Assembly: GCA_033439795.1 (NCBI GenBank) | Contig: JAUTDP010000006.1 | Span: 1,984,001 to 2,048,000, forward strand | Length of the DNA stretch: 64,000 nt | From: Sordaria brevicollis | Taxonomy: Eukaryota > Ascomycota > Sordariomycetes > Sordariales > Sordariaceae | Direction of reading: 5' to 3' | Shown: positions 59,126-64,000 of the stretch, in pieces | Position numbering within the stretch: the stretch's first letter is position 1 | Layout: each line of letters begins with the position of its first letter | Position numbers and translations under genes: made by a program | Notes under the pieces: generated by a model | Databases searched by the model: none | What the model was told of the DNA's origin: nothing | What the model saw: the letters and a program-made list of their open reading frames with translations, nothing else

Positions 59126-59783
59126 CGTAGCAGGTGGTGCGACCGCTATTCAATTGGATCATTCGGGGCTAGAAGCGTCTCTGTTCGTGTTCCGCTCCCT
59201 GCTGTCGCGACTTCCATATCGCGTTTTTTAGAGACTACTTTATGACTGTACAAGAAACAAGAAGAGAAGGTGCATCCGCCACCCTCGCCTTTAAATCCCT
59301 AACAAGAAGCGTTGACTGGTCGTCATGAAGTATTGTAGCTTGTTGCACTGTGTCGTCCCACCCACCAGCCTTTTCGTTGAAAATGGTATTTAGTCGGATC
59401 AACTGGCAGACCTCAGGATTTCCCTCTTGAGGTTCTTTCACCAGACCAATTCATCTACCAATTCTCCCTCATTGGTTTCAACCACTCTTTCGGTGTGGCG
59501 GGAACCGCCTCTGCTGAGTCAGCTAGCTGCACAGCCTGACCTGTTGAAAACCCAGGACACATCCACGTGGCCTGCAGTTGTGCCAGATCCCCAAAGCCAT
59601 GGCATCGCCGTAAACACCAGGTCGGTTGTCATTCATATCGCTACTCCTGCTCCTCTTAATCATCCTTTCTCGTCACTCACAATCCACAGCAGCTGTTGAT
59701 GACCTCAAACATCAGTGTGTCTTCTCACCCTGCCGTTGGCATCGCATGTCGAGGTCTCCGTGTCCTGACGAGGGACCGACATC
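59126..59783. other. promoter region of the HET gene
   Basis: No gene is supported in this stretch. An open plus-strand frame from about 59626 overlaps the HET start in another frame and looks like chance. Confidence 0.4.
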
Positions 59784-61793
59784 ATGGAAACAAATGCCCA
59801 AGGCACGCCCTTCACCTACGACTTGGTGCTGCTCCCCGATCCCTCCACAAGCATTCGGCTGCTCGAGCTTTATCCCTCTCCAAATTTTACCGACGATCTT
59901 AAATGCCGAATATACGCCATACCACTGGGTGAAACGGGCAAATACTACGCCCTTTCATATGCATGGGGCGAAAACAAGAAAACTCACAGGATCTCCGTCA
60001 TCAACTCTCCCTAGGAGACGAGGGGTGTTGAGACTTTGATACCATATCCACTCAACCACGCATCACTCGACCTTCCCATTACGGCTTCACTGGATATCTG
60101 CTTACGCCATCTCCGAGACCTCTGCCCAGGTCCCACCCTCACTATCTGGATCGACCAAATCTGCATCAACCAAGACTCGAATGACGAAAAGTCACATCAA
60201 GTGCGGCTCATGAAAAAGATATACTCATATGCATATCAAGTTCTCGTTTGGCTTGGTCCGTCGGATGAACATTCAGATGAAGTTATGGATACATGGCAAC
60301 AAGTATTTGATATGTGGAAAGAGTATTGGAATGAGTGGTCGGAAGAGTGGCCTCCGAATTTTGATGATCCTGCGCAACCGTGGCTCATAGACCTTGCCGA
60401 CAAAACAATCGACCTTTACGCGCATATTAACACCCCCGAAAGGCTCGGGAATTGGCAGTCACGAGACTGGTTTGGGCGGGTTTGGATCATTCAAGAGTTC
60501 TGCCTGTGTGACAGAACAGCTATTGTCTGCGGCAATAAATGGATCCCGGGGGAAGCCGTTCTGGTATCATACGATATTATCCTATATCTAACTCTACAAG
60601 CCTTCGGAAAGTGTTCCGGAGGAACGGCGAAGTCACCCACACTAGCCGACAGAGGGGAGAGGTGGAGAGGCGTATATTTTGATTCGATATCGCGATCGCC
60701 TCCTGCGGTATTGGGACCGTTTTTGTCACTGCGAATGCGTTACGCAACCTCGCCGACGAGGCTCTCGCTACTGGACCTACTTGTGCAGTTGTATGCCTCA
60801 AGGAAACGCAACTACCACACAACACGTTATCGAGACAGGGTGTATGGACTGCTCGGCTTAGCTTCAGATGGTGATGAGCTGGGTATTGTTCCGGATTACT
60901 CTTGTATGAGTACTACGGAGGTGTTAATACAAGTATCAAGGGCTATCATCGAGAGAGGACGACCAAGTCCAACCCGCGGCTCTCTCCCTCCTCTCTCGAT
61001 CCTGCGTTATGCACAATTGCCCAAGTTTGGGTCTGAGGATATGGATGAAAAGGTGACAACCCGAGTCCCATTACCAACTTGGGTATCAGCGTGGGGACAT
61101 GACTTGACCGAGAGTTTTGAGGGCAGATTTGTGCCGGATAGACCATATGCACCGTGTGGGAACAGTTCCAGAGCGGAAGTTATCCCAACCTCCAACTCTA
61201 ATGTCCTTGGACTACGAGGATATCTCGTGGATGTAATCGTGAAAACAGGAAGCCGTTTGCCGAGAGACATGGCGGACTGGAAGGAATTTGCCGACTCGTT
61301 GAGACAACTTTGGCTCATGTCATACAACAAGAAACCGCCGGTCTACCGCACTGCGCTACGACATGAAGAATCCTTATGGCGTATACCAATTGGGGATATT
61401 GTGAACGATAAGAAGAGAGCGATATCAACTGACGTTGAGGAGTATAGGCGGTTCGAACAGCACGCAAGGGATATGGCCCAGGAAATTTCCTGCCGCTCGT
61501 TAACAGAGAAAACCAGAACATTCTGGTCAGACATTATTCTTAGGTTACGCCTTATGACAGGCCGAAGACCTTTCCCAACAAAACAGGGCTACCTAGGCAT
61601 GTGTCCTTACCATTCCGAACCCGGCGATCTCGTTGTGGTTTTCTACGGCGACCGAGTGGCCTACGTGATCAGGCCAGCGCCGCCGGAAGATGGACAGGAC
61701 AGGTATACGCTCGTTGGAGAAGCGTATTGTGATGGGATCATGGACGGGGAGATTGCCGATACGGCGGAGAAGAGGGATTTCTTTCTCGTTTAA
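59784..61793 (+). pseudogene. HET-domain (heterokaryon incompatibility) gene with one in-frame TAG
   Basis: HET-domain proteins mediate self/non-self recognition and cell death after hyphal fusion. From ATG 59784 (CATCATGGAAAC) the frame is single-exon and 669 codons long, with one internal stop, TAG at 60012-60014 (codon 77). Domain landmarks are in order: YYALSYAWGE at about codon 54; IWIDQICINQD at about 122; MKKIYSYAYQVLVWLGPSDE; RDWFGRVWIIQEFCLCD at about 227; DRVYGLLGLASD. The C-terminal GDLVVVFYGDRVAYVIRP and DGIMDGEI stretches are typical of large HET proteins. The stop splits the HET domain between its first and second blocks, so without correction only 76 residues are made. CAG-to-TAG is the simplest origin. 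The TAG sits in a small perfect hairpin (see findings). Confidence 0.8.
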
Positions 61794-62757
61794 TATCTCT
61801 TCATCTCATTTTCCCATACAGTCAATCTCTCTCCTGTTTCTGTCTTTCTTCTCGTTTTATATATCTTGATCTCCTTGGTCCACACCGTCAGTCTCTCGCT
61901 TGTTTCTGTATCTCTTCTCTCTATTCCAAAGTGCCTTCGTTAGTATATCCAGTATCTTAGTTATATAGCACAAATATTTGACTAAACACGACACGAATCA
62001 GCAGATAGGTTCACATAGATGTATTTTTTGCACTCAGCTCTCATCGGACGTTCCTTCTCATACGCCGCATATTGCATTCAAGCTGAACCACAACATTCCC
62101 GCTCGGGAAAGAAACTTCGTTCGTTAACAATATACTTTGTGGTTATAATAGTAAGATACTCATGGTTCATTATCGTCGTCCCTTTAGTTCGGCCGGTTAA
62201 ACGGCGAATTCTTGTTCAATTCAACGTTGGCTTTGTATTATTTAGTGTGCCGTTGCGTATACCTTACACCTTAAAATAGGTGGTAGAGATCAATAGACAA
62301 CTTCGATAGCGCGGAATAGAGGAATGATGTTGTACGCGGTTACGTTGTTTGGCGATAAAACTAGTTCTAGATAGATGTACGTTGGAAGAAGCCATGACAC
62401 ATGTGTAGTGGAAATAAAGTTCAGACTAGCAGGTTTGCGGTGATCATTTCATTTCATCTCATGTTCTCTATCCCGCGCCTACAGGTACTTGTCCCGAACC
62501 TGTCCCGAAACCTTCGTCAACCCTTTTCCGACGTCACGTCTCCATCCTCAAAAGCATAACCCAACGTCTCTTCCCCTTCCACTTATACTTAACACGCAAC
62601 AACAAGGAATCATACGATCATGCACCCAATAAGTAAAAGTAATCGTTCTATTGACTTGACTTTAACTCGTTCATCCATGACTACCGAAAAAAAAGCTGAT
62701 ATCTACAAACCCTTCTCCTCCATCCTTACTCCCTCCTCGCTATTGAGCGGTAATCAT
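61794..62757. other. intergenic with a short pyrimidine-rich duplication
   Basis: This is the 3' flank of the HET gene and of the minus-strand UBA1. Two imperfect tandem copies of about 65 bases (TCTCTC(T/G)C(C/T)TGTTTCTGT-like) occupy 61794-61925. Nothing else is recognised. Confidence 0.45.
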
Positions 62758-64000
62758 CTACCTAATCCTAGCCTTAATATAAGGAACCTCCACATCCTCC
62801 CCATCCACATCCTCCGTCACCACCTCGAAGATAAGCTCCTTCTGATGCTCCGGGATCGGCTTCTTGCTGACCGACTCCACCAGCTCGCTCAACTTCAGCC
62901 CGAGGCGATCCCTAAGCTTAGCGGGCGGATAGAAAGCAGCATAGAGGAGACTGACGCCGGAGCTCAACATGGAGATGGTCAGACCGCGCTTCTCAAAGTC
63001 GTCAATCAGCTCCTGCAGAGTAACGTTTTCGACCTCGAAGCGGTCCCAGATCTTGTCGAGCGAGATCTTGTCGCCGTTGGGGCCCTTGTACTCGACCTTG
63101 GGCGAGGCAATGGGCTCCGAGAAGCCGAAGAAGGGCAGGGCCAGGTTGATGAAGCCGTTCTTGTACTGCTCGATGTCGGTCTTGCCGTCGATGATCTTGT
63201 ACAGCTCGAGGATGACGAGACCGGTGACCAGGGCCGTGGTGGTGGCGATGGCGGGGATGATCTTGCCAGCGATGAACTTGGTCTTGTGACGGTCCGCAGG
63301 CTCGATCTTGTAGTTCTCGGCGCGCAGGTTGCTGGCGGCCGTGATGAAGTCGATGTGGTAGTTGGTGTCATCGTCCTTCTCGAACTCGACCACGTTGAGC
63401 TTGAAGCCGGCCAGGGTCTTGGGGTCGGGGAGCTGAGACTTAAGGTTGCCGAGCTCAGACTCGTCGTCGAAGGTAGTGTTGTTCGCGTTCGGGTCCTGTT
63501 CACATTAACATCATTCTCATACAGATTTCGTCATAAGGACTACTCACAGGCTCCTTCTCATCAGCCTGAATCTTGACGTTCGAGTCAGGCGAGAAATCAG
63601 GCACAATCATACCCTCCAAAGCCGCGAGGTAGTCAGCCTTGCTCTTGCCCTTGGCATTAATACTATAGTTGAAGGCATGGAGGTTGGTGGCAGCCTCGAG
63701 GAAGCTAAAATGGGTGGGGTTCTCGGGGTCGAACTTGAGCGGGTCAGGGGCGCGCTTGGGTCCGGACCAGAAGGGAGTGCCGGTCGAGGACACGGAGTCC
63801 TTGGGGAAGTTGTATAGCAGCTGCTGAATGGCATTGTTATACTGCTTCTCGAAGAGCATGCGGGCCCATTGGACGCAGTCCTCAAAGGTCAGCGGGCGCT
63901 CGTGCTTAAGGAAGTCCGCCAACATCTCCAGCGTCGCCTTCTCGTTGCCACCCTGCTTCAGGGTGGTCTCGAGGTAGTTAGGTTGAGTAAGGTAGAGGTT
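62758..64000 (-). CDS. UBA1: ubiquitin-activating enzyme E1, C-terminal part
   Basis: E1 adenylates ubiquitin, forms a thioester and hands it to E2 enzymes. The window holds the last 396 codons; the gene continues beyond 64000. The upstream exon (64000-63548) and last exon (63495-62758) join across a 52-nt intron (GTGAGT, AACAG). Visible regions are the end of the catalytic-cysteine domain ([54 protein letters not shown]), the rest of the adenylation domain ([57 protein letters not shown]) and the C-terminal ubiquitin-fold domain ([20 protein letters not shown]). The protein ends YIKARIR before TAG. The catalytic Cys and ATP site lie outside the window. The sequence is clean and highly conserved. 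Confidence 0.95.

Noticed and set aside
4993..60014. Reassignment of TAG or TAA to an amino acid as the reason for the internal stops
   Set aside because: TAG and TAA end intact genes here (LSB6, BUD13, UBA1, 2EXR genes, the ECM4-like gene), so the standard code applies.

Overview
The window reads as nuclear DNA of a filamentous ascomycete, most likely a Sordariales fungus of the Neurospora/Sordaria type. The evidence is short (44-115 nt) GT..AG introns with CTAAC/CTGAC branch sites, CACCATGG-like starts, proline/glutamine-rich low-complexity proteins, a fungal Zn2Cys6 regulator, a HET-domain gene, a quinate-repressor-like protein, and many lesions of the C-to-T-at-CpA type. I see no rRNA, tRNA or CRISPR array. 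The right edge cuts through a gene.

Layout. 1-8.6 kb is gene-poor: decayed coding fragments, an inverted-repeat (MITE-like) element at 3898-4322, and a coiled-coil protein gene (4879-6714) with one in-frame stop. 8.6-11.3 kb holds LSB6 (type II phosphatidylinositol 4-kinase). 12.4-18.4 kb is a minus-strand array of five 2EXR-family genes or remnants. 19.7-22.4 kb is a QA-1S/QutR-like shikimate-pathway-derived repressor, followed by a Zn2Cys6 transcription factor (23.9-25.6 kb) and a small unknown gene (26.5-27.3 kb). After a 3.6-kb gene desert come BUD13, TFIIF-alpha (TFG1) with an unexplained in-frame extension beyond its stop, and a Cid1-like nucleotidyltransferase with a very large insertion in its catalytic domain. 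41.1-53.7 kb is a second 2EXR array of five members on both strands. The right end holds an ECM4-like glutathione transferase, an unknown coiled-coil protein whose long first intron carries five copies of a hairpin repeat, a HET gene interrupted by one TAG, and the C-terminal part of UBA1.

Main points. The ten 2EXR loci share an N-terminal LPxE(I/V)RxxIY-type motif and, where the 3' end survives, a short last exon (27-41 codons) behind a phase-0 intron, with a H-x-G-x(3)-P-x-W-like signature. I used that exon to set gene ends. Several genes (three 2EXR loci, the coiled-coil gene, the HET gene) are open from end to end except for a single stop. In one 2EXR gene the stop is a TAG exactly where relatives have a conserved Trp. 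This fits either recent CpA-to-TpA (RIP-like) inactivation or correction of UAG to UGG by the A-to-I mRNA editing known from sexual development in Neurospora, Sordaria and Fusarium. The TFIIF-alpha stop is also a TAG followed by 144 open codons in the same frame. RNA data would be needed to decide.

How the genes relate. The housekeeping genes (LSB6, BUD13, TFG1, UBA1) are syntenic landmarks with no shared pathway. The accessory layer (2EXR arrays, HET gene, repeats) is where duplication and decay concentrate.
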